64,000 nucleotides of DNA. Source: Clostridium sp. M62/1 (GTDB lineage Bacteria > Bacillota > Clostridia > Lachnospirales > Lachnospiraceae). Where the stretch lies: contig NZ_CP085988.1 in NCBI RefSeq assembly GCF_020736365.1, positions 3,416,001 to 3,480,000 of the forward strand, written 5' to 3'. Positions 34,725 through 44,411 of this stretch are shown here, piece after piece. Every line of letters begins with the position of its first letter. Position 1 is the stretch's first letter. The notes beneath the pieces were generated by a model. It did not search any database and was not told where the DNA came from. It saw nothing but the letters and a program-made list of their open reading frames with translations. A program made the position numbers and the translations under genes.

Positions 34725-35459
34725 TCAGAGAACCTTGCTCAGGAAGGCTTTCAGTCTTTCATTCTTTGGATTTGAGAAAAATTCTTTCGGCTCATTCTCC
34801 TCCACAAAATTTCCTCCGTCCATGAACATTACGCGGGTGGCCACCTCTCTGGCAAAGCCCATCTCATGGGTAACTACCACCATGGTCATTTTCGCCTCTG
34901 CCAGATCCCGCATAACATTCAGCACCTCTCCTACCATCTCGGGGTCGAGAGCTGAGGTGGGCTCATCGAACAGCATCACATCCGGCTTCATGCACAGAGC
35001 GCGGACAATGGCGATTCGCTGTTTCTGGCCTCCCGAGAGCTGGCTCGGATACGCGTTTGCCCTGTCGGCAAGTCCTACCCTCTCCAGAAGCTTCATGGCC
35101 TCCGGCTCAATCTCTTCCTTTTTCTTGCCCTGGAGCTTAATGGGCGCCAGTGTCAGATTCTCCAGAATCGTCATATGCGGAAACAGGTTAAACTGCTGAA
35201 ACACCATTCCCATTTTCTGCCGGTGCTTATTAATGTCTGTCCTCTTGTCCGTGATATCCGTTCCCTCAAACAGAATCTGTCCTTCTGTCGGCTCCTCCAG
35301 AAGGTTCAGACACCTCAGAAAGGTACTTTTTCCTGAACCGGAGGCTCCAATGACACAGACAACATCTCCTTTATAAATATCAACTGTCACATCCTTCAGA
35401 ACCTGAAGGGATCCAAAGCTCTTTCCCAGATGCTTCACCTGGATTAAAGGCTCTTCCAT
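34725..35459 (-). CDS. Polar amino acid ABC transporter, ATP-binding protein
   Basis: A 244-residue GlnQ/HisP-type ATPase: Walker [11 protein letters not shown]-loop MVFQQFNLF, signature LSGGQKQR, Walker [15 protein letters not shown] and H-loop THEM. It powers uptake through the permease encoded just upstream. The start ATG 35459 lies five bases after the permease stop; the ribosome site is weak (AGAGTGAG), so coupling is probable. Substrate specificity among polar amino acids cannot be told. Last gene of a three-gene operon. Confidence 0.93.
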   Translation of the reverse strand: MEEPLIQVKHLGKSFGSLQVLKDVTVDIYKGDVVCVIGASGSGKSTFLRCLNLLEEPTEGQILFEGTDITDKRTDINKHRQKMGMVFQQFNLFPHMTILENLTLAPIKLQGKKKEEIEPEAMKLLERVGLADRANAYPSQLSGGQKQRIAIVRALCMKPDVMLFDEPTSALDPEMVGEVLNVMRDLAEAKMTMVVVTHEMGFAREVATRVMFMDGGNFVEENEPKEFFSNPKNERLKAFLSKVL

Positions 35460-35463
35460 TCTG

Positions 35464-36156
35464 TTAGTGCTCACTCTGTCTAAGCCTCCTTTCCAGAATC
35501 TTGATAAGCTGCGTAAAGATAAGCACAATCGCAAGATAAATCAATGCCACTGCAATCAACGGCATAAATGCACTGTAGGTACGGCTTCTGATAATGTCTC
35601 CGCCCTTGGTCAGATCCTGAAGCCCGATGTATCCGGCAATGGAGGTCTCCTTCAGAAGGGCGATAAACTCATTGCAGAGAGCCGGAAGCACATTTTTAAA
35701 CGCCTGCGGCATGATAATATACCACATAGTCTGCGGGTAGTTAAAGCCAAGGCTTCTTCCCGCCTCAAACTGTCCATTGTCAATGGACATGATTCCGCTT
35801 CGGAAGATCTCCGCCACATAGGCGCCTGAGTTAATTCCGAAGGCCAGAACTGCCACCAGCACCTTGTCGATTCTGACGCTGGCAAAAATTACATAGTAAA
35901 TAATCAAAAGCTGCACCAGCACTGGTGTTCCTCTTATAACAGTCAGATAGACATTGCAGATGAAATTCAGAATTTTCAAGCGGTGCGTCTTATCGTAGGT
36001 CGACCGGATGATTCCCACAATAAAGCCGATTACAATACCCACCAGCACTGCAAAAAATGTAATCTGAATGGTTGTCACAAGGCCGTCTGCAATGTAATGC
36101 CAGTTATCCCCATTAATAAAATTTCTGGTAAACGTATCCACAAACTGATTCCACAT
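35464..36156 (-). CDS. Polar amino acid ABC transporter permease
   Basis: A 230-residue HisM/GlnP-type permease with about five hydrophobic segments and the EAA loop [30 protein letters not shown] that contacts the ATPase. The N terminus contains [16 protein letters not shown], typical of the His/Glu/Gln/Arg permease family. Probably works as a homodimer since only one permease gene is present. Lies between the ATPase and binding-protein genes on the same strand. Confidence 0.94.
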   Translation of the reverse strand: MWNQFVDTFTRNFINGDNWHYIADGLVTTIQITFFAVLVGIVIGFIVGIIRSTYDKTHRLKILNFICNVYLTVIRGTPVLVQLLIIYYVIFASVRIDKVLVAVLAFGINSGAYVAEIFRSGIMSIDNGQFEAGRSLGFNYPQTMWYIIMPQAFKNVLPALCNEFIALLKETSIAGYIGLQDLTKGGDIIRSRTYSAFMPLIAVALIYLAIVLIFTQLIKILERRLRQSEH

Positions 36157-36266
36157 ATTCCCTGTTCTCTCTCACTTTTTTGATCCGCATTCCTGTCCTT
36201 TTACCACAGGAAAGCTGCACCTATTCAGTCACAGGTGCAGCCGTCGATTTTCTGTTTCCATTAAGT

Positions 36267-37115
36267 TTACTCTGCCGGGATATATTTGTCAACAATGGCG
36301 TCAAGAGTTCCCTCTTCTTTCAGCTCTGCAATGGCTCCGTTGATCTGCTCTAAAAGCTCTGTGTTATCCTTGTTCACTGCCATAGCATAGTCCTCAGAAG
36401 ATAATGCCTCTTCGAGAATTACCAGCCCCTCATCCTGCGCAACAAAGTTCTTGGCAGGAGCGTTGTCGATTACCACTGCGTCAATCTTACCCTGAGTCAC
36501 AGACTGAACTGCCTCAAATCCCTTATTGTAACGCTCAACTGTTGTGCCCTCAATCTCGCTCACGAGAAGATCTCCTGTCGTTCCCAGCTGAACGCCCACT
36601 ACCTTGCCGGCCAGGTCATCAACGGAGGCAATGTCGCTTCCCTCTTTGACAATAATCACCTGAGCCGCTGTCGCGTATGTGTCTGTAAAGTTTACAGATG
36701 CCTCTCTGTCCGGTGTCACAGTCATTCCTGCTGCAACAAAGTCTACCTTATCGCTGACCAGGGCAGGAATCAGAGCGTCAAACTCCATATCCTCAACCTG
36801 TACATCCATTCCCAGCTTTTCTCCGATTGCCTCTGCAATCTCAACATCAATTCCCACAATCGCATCGCCGTCATAGTACTCATATGGTGGGAAGGTTGCA
36901 TTTGTTCCCATAATTAATGTGCCGCCTGCAGTCTCCTCCGCTGCCTCAGCATCCTCGGCCGCCGTCGATCCTTCTGCAACTGCCTCAGAACCTGCTGCTG
37001 TCGTCTCCTCAGCTGCCGCAGCTGTGGTGTCTGCTGTGCTGCCTCCTGATGAGCAGCCTGCCAGAGCTGCTGCCATAACTGCTGCCATAGATAATGCTAA
37101 AAATTTCTTTTTCAT
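36267..37115 (-). CDS. Polar amino acid ABC transporter, substrate-binding lipoprotein
   Basis: A 282-residue family 3 solute-binding protein. The lipobox is LAGCSS, followed by an Ala/Thr/Glu-rich linker of about 45 residues. The ligand domain begins GTLIMGTNATFPPYEYYDGDAIVGIDVEIAEAIGEKLG, with Asp of GIDVE near the substrate and later DFVAAGMTVTPDREASVNFT, which holds the conserved Arg for the alpha-carboxylate. The start ATG 37115 follows GGAGG; the frame from 37130 is longer but unlikely. First gene of the operon, with a promoter at 37303-37330 and a leader of about 190 nt. Confidence 0.93.
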   Translation of the reverse strand: MKKKFLALSMAAVMAAALAGCSSGGSTADTTAAAAEETTAAGSEAVAEGSTAAEDAEAAEETAGGTLIMGTNATFPPYEYYDGDAIVGIDVEIAEAIGEKLGMDVQVEDMEFDALIPALVSDKVDFVAAGMTVTPDREASVNFTDTYATAAQVIIVKEGSDIASVDDLAGKVVGVQLGTTGDLLVSEIEGTTVERYNKGFEAVQSVTQGKIDAVVIDNAPAKNFVAQDEGLVILEEALSSEDYAMAVNKDNTELLEQINGAIAELKEEGTLDAIVDKYIPAE

Positions 37116-37302
37116 AATAGACTCCTCCATTTACCTTCTTTTCATTTTCGTTTACAGTTTCCATTTATATGCCCATGGATCTCTTTGACCCTGGGCTGAA
37201 AGTCAAAACCTTGCTGTCCTTTTCCGTTGGCAGTACAGAGAATCCATTTCTCTTATTCTTTTGAATATTTATGTATTCCCTGTATTTCTCTGATATATCA
37301 TT

Positions 37303-37330
37303 ATTATACGCATTTTCTGTAAATAGTCAA
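37303..37330 (-). promoter_or_regulatory. Promoter of the amino acid ABC operon
   Basis: On the minus strand TTGACT (37325-37330) and TATAAT (37303-37308) are spaced by 16 bp. The 412-bp gap 37116-37527 otherwise contains AT-rich sequence and no gene. Confidence 0.7.
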
Positions 37331-37527
37331 CTGTTTTTTTGTATAAATAAAACTTGTAGTTGTTTATTTATTCATTCAAAACATCTAAAATACTGGTTTA
37401 TACACGTTTCATGAATATTTTATCATTTACAGAAGCCGCACCCTCACAGCTGCTTGTCTTTTTCCCTGGAAAGGACTATACTGAATCTGCCGAAACGAAC
37501 GATTACCATACGAAAAGAGGTTATTTT

Positions 37528-38349
37528 ATGAAATACCTGCTCTTAAACTATATTTTAGAGCCGACCGCCTGGCCGATGGAGCCTCCTGCTCCCGGCTCTG
37601 TCTTTCACCTGTCTCTCAGTTTTATTCTGATTTCCCTGGCCCTCCTCCTGGCCTGGAAACTGCGCCATCTGGGTGAACCGCAGGCCATACGGCTTCTGAC
37701 CGGACTGGGAATACTTCTCTTCTGCTGCGAACTGTATAAACAGCTCTTTATCTACTATATTGAAAATAACGGCCACTACAACTGGTGGTACTTCCCCTTT
37801 CAGCTGTGCAGCCTTCCCATGTACCTCTGCCTGTTCCTCCCCTTTCTCACAGCCAGAAAGAGGGCTCTGCTCTTCACCTTCATGTACCAGTACAACCTTT
37901 TAGGCGCCCTGCTGGTTTTTGCAGAGCCCAGCGGGCTGATGCATCCCTACTGGACGCTGACCCTGCACGGCTTTTTCTGGCATGGAATTCTCGTATTCAT
38001 CGGCTTTTTCATCCTGTTTTCCGGCCGTACCTCGTCTGGAAATGATGTATTCCTGAAAACCACCGCCCTCTTTCTCTCCTGCTGTGCCATTGCTGCGGGA
38101 ATCAACGTCCTGTCACGGCAGGTTGCCCTGCCGCCCTGGCAGGATGCGGACATGTTTTACATATCCCCATTTTATCCAAATACACAGATTGTTTTCCACC
38201 AGATTGCCGAGCGCTTTGGTATTTCTGCAGGAAATATTGCTTACCTGGCCGCAATTATAGCGGGAGCCTTTCTGATGAAGGAGATTTCAGGTGCAGTGTC
38301 AAAGCATCGCAAAAAAAGCGTCAAAATGACACGGCATGAGCTTCTGTAA
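37528..38349 (+). CDS. TIGR02206/YwaF-family integral membrane protein
   Basis: A 273-residue membrane protein with about seven hydrophobic segments. The conserved core NGHYNWWYFPFQLCSLPMYLCLFLPF and GLMHPYWTLTLHGFFWHGILVFIGF match the YwaF/TIGR02206 family, whose function is unknown. ATG 37528 follows AGAGG; a longer frame from 37360 would add an uncharacteristic leader. Monocistronic, ended by the hairpin at 38404-38431. Divergent from the ABC operon. Confidence 0.83.
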   Translation: MKYLLLNYILEPTAWPMEPPAPGSVFHLSLSFILISLALLLAWKLRHLGEPQAIRLLTGLGILLFCCELYKQLFIYYIENNGHYNWWYFPFQLCSLPMYLCLFLPFLTARKRALLFTFMYQYNLLGALLVFAEPSGLMHPYWTLTLHGFFWHGILVFIGFFILFSGRTSSGNDVFLKTTALFLSCCAIAAGINVLSRQVALPPWQDADMFYISPFYPNTQIVFHQIAERFGISAGNIAYLAAIIAGAFLMKEISGAVSKHRKKSVKMTRHELL

Positions 38350-38403
38350 CACAGAACAGCACGAGTAAAAATCTCCATAATCCCCCGGTGTCTGTAAGAT
38401 AAA

Positions 38404-38431
38404 AGGACGGCTGCCCGCAGCAGCCATCCTT
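38404..38431. terminator. Hairpin between convergent genes
   Basis: AAGGA-GGCTGC pairs with GCAGCC-TCCTT around CCCGC, with one mismatch, between the YwaF-type gene and the convergent kinase-like gene. Confidence 0.65.
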
Positions 38432-38559
38432 CACCTCAAAGTTATTTTGTTTTTATGAAATATTTCTCATTGCAAAATATTTCTTCATTATTAAATATTC
38501 CTTCATTATGAAACATTCCTTCATTAATTAAAGCCGGCACTCTGCCGCAATGGCAGTCT

Positions 38560-39690
38560 CTAATTTTCACTTACTCTGCACATAGTGAATTCACCATATG
38601 CCGTCACCACGCGGTAATAGCCGCACAGCTCCTGGTTCAGCTTCTGATCCGGTGTGTCTACCAGGAACGGCTGATGATGAAATTCCGCGATCTTCGCCTT
38701 GGTAGCGATAATTATAATATTCTCCCTGCCAATCTCCCGGATCACCTCCGGCGTAATCTGCTGGTTTCCACGACCAAAGAGGAAGCCCTGCCCTCCCGTC
38801 ACTGTCACAACCAGCTTTGTCTTCTTGCCTCTGATATAGTCAAGGATTTTATCCCCGTAGAGATCATTTGCCACCAGTTCCCGGTTCTTTATCAGATCAA
38901 CGCCGATCAGCGTATTTTTCAGCCCCAGCATCTGCATGATTCCCCTGGTGGTGGTTCCTGCTCCGATCAGGTAGTAGGTGTCTGGGTCCATATGCTCCAC
39001 AATCTCATGGGCGATGGACTCGATGGCAGCTGTCTCCGAGAGAGGAGTCGGCGCCTTTCTGTTCTGGGTAAATACGTGCTCCAAGGGGACGGAAAGGTAG
39101 CCGTACAGCCTTGTGTTGATAATTTCCTGGCGGTAGAGATCCTCGTCAATATCCAGTACCTCCTGCTCCGCCGTCTTTGTCACCTTTCCTGACAGCCACA
39201 GCTTTGCAAGACTTCCGGCGCTCTGAGGATTTTTGGCATAAACAGGAGAGTGAATTTTTACTCCTGCCGGGATCCCCAGAGCAGGAAGCTCCGTTCCCAC
39301 TCCCTCGTAGATATCGCGGGCCGTTCCGTCTCCGCCTGCAAACAGCAGGAGATCCACTCCCTCCTCTTTCAGACGCCTTGCCAGGGAGAGAGTATCAGCC
39401 CGTGAGCTGTCGAGAAGGGCATTCAGATCCTTTCCCCCCTCAGGCATCAGAACAGCGGTCTTAAATCCCAGCTCCTCTGCTGCCTCCGCCCCCATATCGC
39501 CGGGGTAGGTGAGAATTTCTATTTCATCCTTCAGTTCCAGAAGCTCCGCGAGGGCAATGCGCACCCTCTCATTGGCCCTGGGCTTGGCACCGCGCCTGAG
39601 CGCTTCTTCCACCATATGATCGGTGCCCTTGAGGCCCACACTGCCTCCCATTCCGGCCACCGGGTTAATAATTAGGCCTAATTTTTTCAT
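38560..39690 (-). CDS. ATP-NAD kinase-family protein (AcoX-like)
   Basis: A 376-residue protein with the NAD/diacylglycerol kinase fold. The glycine-rich nucleotide site is LLLFAGGDGTARDIYEG, and LGIPAGVKIHSPVYA follows as in ATP-NAD kinase-like proteins of the AcoX type. The N terminus MKKLGLIINPVAGMGG is also characteristic. True NAD kinases are shorter and have the ligand motif NE-S; homologues of this longer type sit near acetoin or amino acid catabolic genes and have uncertain substrates. It lies downstream of gcvPB on the same strand, separated by two hairpins, so readthrough from the glycine operon is possible but not shown. Confidence 0.8.
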   Translation of the reverse strand: MKKLGLIINPVAGMGGSVGLKGTDHMVEEALRRGAKPRANERVRIALAELLELKDEIEILTYPGDMGAEAAEELGFKTAVLMPEGGKDLNALLDSSRADTLSLARRLKEEGVDLLLFAGGDGTARDIYEGVGTELPALGIPAGVKIHSPVYAKNPQSAGSLAKLWLSGKVTKTAEQEVLDIDEDLYRQEIINTRLYGYLSVPLEHVFTQNRKAPTPLSETAAIESIAHEIVEHMDPDTYYLIGAGTTTRGIMQMLGLKNTLIGVDLIKNRELVANDLYGDKILDYIRGKKTKLVVTVTGGQGFLFGRGNQQITPEVIREIGRENIIIIATKAKIAEFHHQPFLVDTPDQKLNQELCGYYRVVTAYGEFTMCRVSEN

Positions 39691-39734
39691 GGTTGTATTT
39701 ACTCCTTTTTCTATAACTGTGCAGGGGTGACGGA

Positions 39735-39792
39735 GGAATTATGATATAATTTTTTATTCCGGTAAAGTCACAAAAAATTATATCATAATTCC
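39735..39792. repeat. Conserved-loop hairpin element, copy 1
   Basis: A perfect 21-bp stem (39735-39755 with 39772-39792) encloses the loop ATTCCGGTAAAGTCAC. The loop core is shared with the copies at 48285-48342, 55132-55197 and 55292-55352, although the stem sequence is different. T and A runs flank the loop on the inside of the stem, unlike an ordinary terminator. It lies in the 352-bp gap between gcvPB and the kinase-like gene. Confidence 0.82.
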
Positions 39793-39894
39793 CCCTGTTC
39801 TGCTAATGCGGAAAAGTAAATTTTTCCCCACAGATTGATTTCTAATTTCAGAGATATTGATCCTCAAACTTCCAGTTCCTGAAACAGACAGAGA

Positions 39895-39959
39895 AAAAGA
39901 AGGCTGCTGTGACTTCTCCTGCATACGCTTCGGAGAGGTGCGGCAGCAGCTCTTCTTTT
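39895..39959 (-). terminator. Terminator after gcvPB
   Basis: AAAAGAAGGCTGCTG (39895-39909) pairs with CAGCAGCTCTTCTTTT (39944-39959), one-base bulge, giving a T-run on the minus strand. The loop contains GAAGTCA on the minus strand right before the 3' arm, so it may be a diverged relative of the conserved-loop hairpins. Confidence 0.75.
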
Positions 39960-40042
39960 AGAAAAAACACTTATCTTTACTTAGGGAAACCCAAACTTCG
40001 CTCCGTTCGGGCAGCGGCTAACCTTCTGCGTTCCGCACAAAA

Positions 40043-41608
40043 TTAGTCTTCGTTGTATTTTCTCTGGTATACTTTCCAGGTGGTTGCCCATCTTGCCGGA
40101 TCATCCATGCCGGACTCGTCTACCTGATGTGTTACGCTTCTGTGAGGAGCGGTCTTGATGATCTCCGGATTCTCGTGAGCCTCCTTGAATACGTATTTCA
40201 GAGTCTCGATGTACTCGTCGATATCCTTCTTGGATGGTGTCTCTGTCGGCTCTAAGGTCATCGGCTCAGGCAGATAGAATGGATGGTGGGAAGTCCAGTA
40301 ATGCATACCGAAATCCATCATTCTTCTCTGAACATCCAGTGTTCCGATTCCTGTTTCCTTCTCCAGATTCTCTAAGGAGTATCTTGCCTGCTCTACTCTC
40401 TGGTTGTTGCCGTCCTGGTAGTATGCGGAAACTTCCGGAAGCTCCATCAGTTTCTTGAACAGGTAGTTGTTGTTTAATACAGAGGTCTTTGCAACCTGGT
40501 ATAATCCGTCCGGACCCATGCTTCTGATCCAGCAGTATGCCTTTAATACAACCTCAGCAACGCCGTACCACTCTCTGACCTTTCCAACTGCATTTGGATT
40601 TGCGCAGATGTCATAGTTTAAGAAGTACTTCTCTCCGTCGTAGTCGATGATCGGAGCCGGAAGGAATTTAACCAGATCCTTCTGAACACCTGTAGCGCCG
40701 CAGGCTGGGCCGCCGCATCCGTGAGGTGTGGAGAATGTCTTGTGCAGGTTGAAGAAGCACATATCGAATCCGGCATCTCTTGCTCTTGTAACTCCTAAGA
40801 GGCCGTTTGCATTTGCCTGATCGTAAGCGCAGAGACCGCCGATGGAGTGAACGTAGTCAACGAACTCTTTTACATGGCCGTTGTAAACGCCTGTATCCTC
40901 TGGGTTTGCTACAATGTAGCCTGCTGTCTTCTCAGAGCATGCTGCCTTTAACTGCTCTAAGGTCGGAAGTCCTGTCACTGGGTCTGGCTGTAAGTAGATA
41001 ATCTTAAATCCAGCTACTGCAGGAGCTGCCGCATCAGACGGATGGGAGTAAATGGTTGTGATGATCTCGTTTCTGTCCTCTCCCTTGTCCTTGAAGTAAG
41101 CGCGGATAACAGAAGCCATGGTCATGATACCCTGGGAACCGCCGCTTGGCTGGAAGGAGAAGTGATCCATTCCGGAAATCTCGCACATATACTTATCTGT
41201 ATTGTAGAAAATCTCCAGCATACCCTGTACAGTGGACGGATCCTGTAATGGATGGTAGTCGCGGATCAGGGCAGATAACTGCTCGTTTACCTTCGGGCTG
41301 TACTTAACTGTACAGGTTCCCTGGCCGATCTCGATGTTCACATCAGCGCCTAATGTCTGCTGTGCCAGTCTTGCATAGTGGCGAAGAACACGGCTCTGGG
41401 ACATTTCCGGCAGGTTTAACTTTGTGCTTCTCTTCATGCCCTCCGGAATAGCTGCTGTACCTTTTACTTCCTTGGCAACCTCTTCCTCAGGAGCACCTAC
41501 TAAAATACCTCTCTCACCTGGGGTGCTTAACTCGTAAATGATCGGCTCATCCCATTTTGCCTGGTGAAATTTTGTTCTGACCTTTGATGATCTATCTATT
41601 CTTTTCAC
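40043..41608 (-). CDS. gcvPB: Glycine dehydrogenase (decarboxylating) subunit 2
   Basis: A 521-residue PLP-dependent subunit of the glycine cleavage P-protein, which decarboxylates glycine and transfers the aminomethyl group to the lipoyl H-protein. The PLP lysine is in CFFNLHKTFSTPHGCGGPACGA; HFSFQPSGGSQGIMTM and the C-terminal RSVTHQVDESGMDDPARWATTW region fit the beta subunit. It follows gcvPA by 23 bp. gcvT, gcvH and lpd are absent from the window, so the complete system must lie elsewhere. The operon reads SDR-gcvPA-gcvPB from a candidate sigma-54 promoter. Confidence 0.95.
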   Translation of the reverse strand: MKRIDRSSKVRTKFHQAKWDEPIIYELSTPGERGILVGAPEEEVAKEVKGTAAIPEGMKRSTKLNLPEMSQSRVLRHYARLAQQTLGADVNIEIGQGTCTVKYSPKVNEQLSALIRDYHPLQDPSTVQGMLEIFYNTDKYMCEISGMDHFSFQPSGGSQGIMTMASVIRAYFKDKGEDRNEIITTIYSHPSDAAAPAVAGFKIIYLQPDPVTGLPTLEQLKAACSEKTAGYIVANPEDTGVYNGHVKEFVDYVHSIGGLCAYDQANANGLLGVTRARDAGFDMCFFNLHKTFSTPHGCGGPACGATGVQKDLVKFLPAPIIDYDGEKYFLNYDICANPNAVGKVREWYGVAEVVLKAYCWIRSMGPDGLYQVAKTSVLNNNYLFKKLMELPEVSAYYQDGNNQRVEQARYSLENLEKETGIGTLDVQRRMMDFGMHYWTSHHPFYLPEPMTLEPTETPSKKDIDEYIETLKYVFKEAHENPEIIKTAPHRSVTHQVDESGMDDPARWATTWKVYQRKYNED

Positions 41609-41631
41609 AATATCATTCCTTTCCGCGCAGC

Positions 41632-43023
41632 CTATTTGATAACCTCAGCGATTGCTGCTGCCAGTGTATCCAGATCTTCCTTCATATGAACCTCTGTCAC
41701 GCAGTACAGAGCAGACTGTCCCAGATTCGGGAACTCCTTGGATAAGTCTTTTCCTCCGAAGATGCCCTTTACAAGGAGAGCCTTGTTGATCTCCTCAACA
41801 GTCTTTCCTGTCTCTGTAAAGTCAATGACAAACTCTTTGAAGAATACGCTTCCGAATGGATTTACCTTGATTCCAGGAATCTCGGAGAGCTTCTTTGCAG
41901 CGTACTGTGCATTTGCCATGATTAACTCGTCAACCTCTGCCATACCCTGAGGTCCCATAGTAGCCAGGTAAACGCCTGCTGTGATTCCCCAAAGTGCAGA
42001 CTGTGTACCAACGTACTCTTTACCATGCTCTCTGTGGTGTCCGAAAGAAGTTCTGTCGTAGGCAACATCACCGAAGCCGTACTCGCCTGGCTCGGAAGTC
42101 GGAGCGATACCAAACAGTCTGGACGGGAACTCCATAACGAACTTCTCATCATCTGTTGTAGCCATAAATCCGGACTGGCCGCCGCCGTAGAACATATGAA
42201 TGCCCAGTGGCTGTAAGTCACCGCAGACAATATCTGCACCGTATGTCGGAGGTGTAGCCAGAACGCCTAAGGAAATCGGATCAATACCTACAAGGCTTAA
42301 TCCGCCTGCTGCATGTACTGCATCGGAGATAGCCTGTCCGTTTGGTTCAATCACGCCTAAGTAGTTCGGGTTCTCGAAATACATACCGATTACATCGTCG
42401 TTTAATTTTGCCTTTAAGTCATCTAAATCAATGGTTCCCTGAGCGGTTGCCTTTACCTTCTCGAACTTGATTACGCTCTCTGCGTAGTTCTTCATAACGG
42501 CCAGCTTCTGAGGATCGATAATCTCAGGAACCAGAACAACAGAGCGGTTTGTGATTCTCTGTGCCATTCTTACTGTTGTAGCGGCAGCCTGTGCCCAGTC
42601 CATAGTAGGTACGTTTACAACGTCCATATCTACTAACTCAGCAACCATGCTGGCATACTCGAACAGAGACTGGAAACGTCCCTCATCGTTGTATGGCTCG
42701 CCGCCGTATGCTGTTAAGAACTCGCCCTTTCCGTTGATCTCGTCGCAGATAGCCGGAACGTAATGCTGCCAGCAGCCTGCGCCTAAGAAGTTTAAGTTCT
42801 TGTGGCAGTCTGTATCCTTGGAGAGAACTTTCTCCACGTGTCTTCTCAGCTCATACTCAGAACCAAATGCCTTCGGCAGGTTCATATTCTCTTTTAATTT
42901 TAAAATCTCTGGAACGTTCTTGTGAAGCTCCTCCAGAGAGTTCATTCCGATCTCGTGGAGCATCTCCTCCTGAATCTCAGGAACTGAGTTCGGTATGTAA
43001 GGATGGCTTGCATATCCTTTCAT
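41632..43023 (-). CDS. gcvPA: Glycine dehydrogenase (decarboxylating) subunit 1
   Basis: A 463-residue first subunit of the split P-protein. HPYIPNSVPEIQEEMLHEIGMNSLEELHKNVPE at the start and FLGAGCWQHYVPAICDEINGKGEFLTAYGGEPYNDEGRFQSLFEYASMVAELVDMDVVN are typical of GcvPA. It has the PLP-enzyme fold but no catalytic lysine; it forms the heterotetramer with GcvPB. ATG 43023 follows AAAGGAGG; the frame starting at 43086 is longer only by chance. It is the middle gene of the operon. Confidence 0.95.
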   Translation of the reverse strand: MKGYASHPYIPNSVPEIQEEMLHEIGMNSLEELHKNVPEILKLKENMNLPKAFGSEYELRRHVEKVLSKDTDCHKNLNFLGAGCWQHYVPAICDEINGKGEFLTAYGGEPYNDEGRFQSLFEYASMVAELVDMDVVNVPTMDWAQAAATTVRMAQRITNRSVVLVPEIIDPQKLAVMKNYAESVIKFEKVKATAQGTIDLDDLKAKLNDDVIGMYFENPNYLGVIEPNGQAISDAVHAAGGLSLVGIDPISLGVLATPPTYGADIVCGDLQPLGIHMFYGGGQSGFMATTDDEKFVMEFPSRLFGIAPTSEPGEYGFGDVAYDRTSFGHHREHGKEYVGTQSALWGITAGVYLATMGPQGMAEVDELIMANAQYAAKKLSEIPGIKVNPFGSVFFKEFVIDFTETGKTVEEINKALLVKGIFGGKDLSKEFPNLGQSALYCVTEVHMKEDLDTLAAAIAEVIK

Positions 43024-43148
43024 TTTTATAATTCCTCCTTTAATTTCGGGTTTTATATTCCGGGGAAATGAGGCGTTCTGCCCCATTTCCCTTCATTTCT
43101 TCCTTCATGCAGTCTGTGCTGCCTGAGAGCAGCTTCCAGAACGGCTGA

Positions 43149-43946
43149 TTATGCGATTCCGCCGCCGTCTACTACCAGTGCTGCACCTGTGATCCAGCTT
43201 GATAAGTCGCTTGCCAGGAAGAGAACTGCATTTGCGATATCCTCCGGCATACCGATTCTTGCAAGAGGTCTGCCAGTTCCGCAGTCTGCCAGATAAGAAT
43301 CCATCTGCTCGCCGCCCTCTTTGACAACGCCTGTCTGCTTTCCTTCATCGCGGAGCATTGCTGTATCTGTGTCGCCTGGGTTTACGCTGTTGACACGGAT
43401 GTTCTGATGACCGTGGTCAATAGCCATAGCTCTTGTTACGTTTACAATACCGCCCTTAACTGCGCAGTAAGCAGCTGCCAGGTCGCCTCCCTTTAAGCCC
43501 CAGCCGGAACCTGTGTTGATGATGCTTCCGCCGCCGTTTGCTGCCATTACCGGGATTGTGTACTTGGAGAACAGGAACAGTCCCTTTAAGCCTACATCCA
43601 GAACGAAATCCCACTCCTTCTCTGTCAGGTCTGCGATAGTCTTTCTTACTGTAACGCCTGCATTGTTGTGAAGGATATCAATTCTTCCATATTTTGCTAC
43701 AACGCCGTCAATCGTTGCCTTTACCTGCTCCTCGTTTGTAACATCACATTTGAAGAATGTCACATCTCTGCCTGCCTGGCGAAGCTCCTCAGCTTTCTCC
43801 TCACCCTTCGGGCTGATATCTACCATAGCTACCTTTGCGCCGTAAGCGGAGAGAATCTCAACAACTCCCAGTCCGATTCCTGAGCTTCCGCCCGTAACAA
43901 CTGCTACCTTGCCAGTCAGGTTTAATGGATCTTTCTTTGTGATCAT
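43149..43946 (-). CDS. Short-chain dehydrogenase/reductase
   Basis: A 265-residue classical SDR: NAD(P)-binding VVTGGSSGIGLG near residue 15, the NNAG motif in LHNNAGVT, catalytic Ser in INTGSGWG and Tyr-x-x-x-Lys as YCAVKGG, where the spacing Y-C-A-V-K is preserved. The Asp in MVDIS favours NAD(H). The substrate is unknown; position as first gene of the gcvP operon suggests a step in glycine, serine or threonine-related metabolism. ATG 43946 is preferred to 43955, which overlaps the AAGGAGG site. Confidence 0.85.
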   Translation of the reverse strand: MITKKDPLNLTGKVAVVTGGSSGIGLGVVEILSAYGAKVAMVDISPKGEEKAEELRQAGRDVTFFKCDVTNEEQVKATIDGVVAKYGRIDILHNNAGVTVRKTIADLTEKEWDFVLDVGLKGLFLFSKYTIPVMAANGGGSIINTGSGWGLKGGDLAAAYCAVKGGIVNVTRAMAIDHGHQNIRVNSVNPGDTDTAMLRDEGKQTGVVKEGGEQMDSYLADCGTGRPLARIGMPEDIANAVLFLASDLSSWITGAALVVDGGGIA

Positions 43947-44090
43947 AAATGTCATCCTCCTTTATATATGTTCATTATTAATGCGTACAGGTTACCGGTT
44001 AAAACAGAAGCCGCTTTTGCTCTTTCAGCCTTTTCTTTCTCTTCTGTTTTGCTTTTAAAAGCCGTATCCTTTTTTCACCCATTTATTAAA

Positions 44091-44106
44091 GCAAGGCTCA
44101 TGCCAA
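44091..44106 (-). promoter_or_regulatory. Candidate sigma-54 promoter of SDR-gcvPA-gcvPB
   Basis: On the minus strand TTGGCATGAGCCTTGC has GG and GC exactly 10 bases apart, the -24/-12 layout, 145 bp upstream of the SDR start. Confidence 0.72.
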
Positions 44107-44247
44107 AAAAAGCAGAACTTTTTCATTTATCTGTATTTTATTCCCTCTTTATTAGTAAAAACGGCCTTTTTCCTGAATAAAATGCCGCTTTTTGTTTTTT
44201 TATTTTCTTTTGTGATGGCTGTCTGCAAAGGCTTTTTGCCATTTTAA

Positions 44248-44325
44248 TGTCACCTGATTTGTCATATTTTCCAGGTTTTGATGGCAAATGTCAATAGTTT
44301 GTCATCTTTTTTCAAGATATTGTCA
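44248..44325 (+). promoter_or_regulatory. Five TGTCA boxes between the SDR operon and the activator gene
   Basis: TGTCA occurs in direct orientation at 44248, 44260, 44289, 44300 and 44321, about 140-220 bp upstream of the SDR-operon -24/-12 promoter. The spacing (12, 29, 11, 21) is close to whole helical turns. This is where an enhancer for a sigma-54 activator is expected; the same box occurs before the NhaC and grdE genes. Confidence 0.55.
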
Positions 44326-44411
44326 TCATTTTTCCTGTGTGTTATAATCTAGCTGTCAAACTGTACATCCTATTATATTATAAAATACGATCAATCATAG
44401 GGGGAACAATT

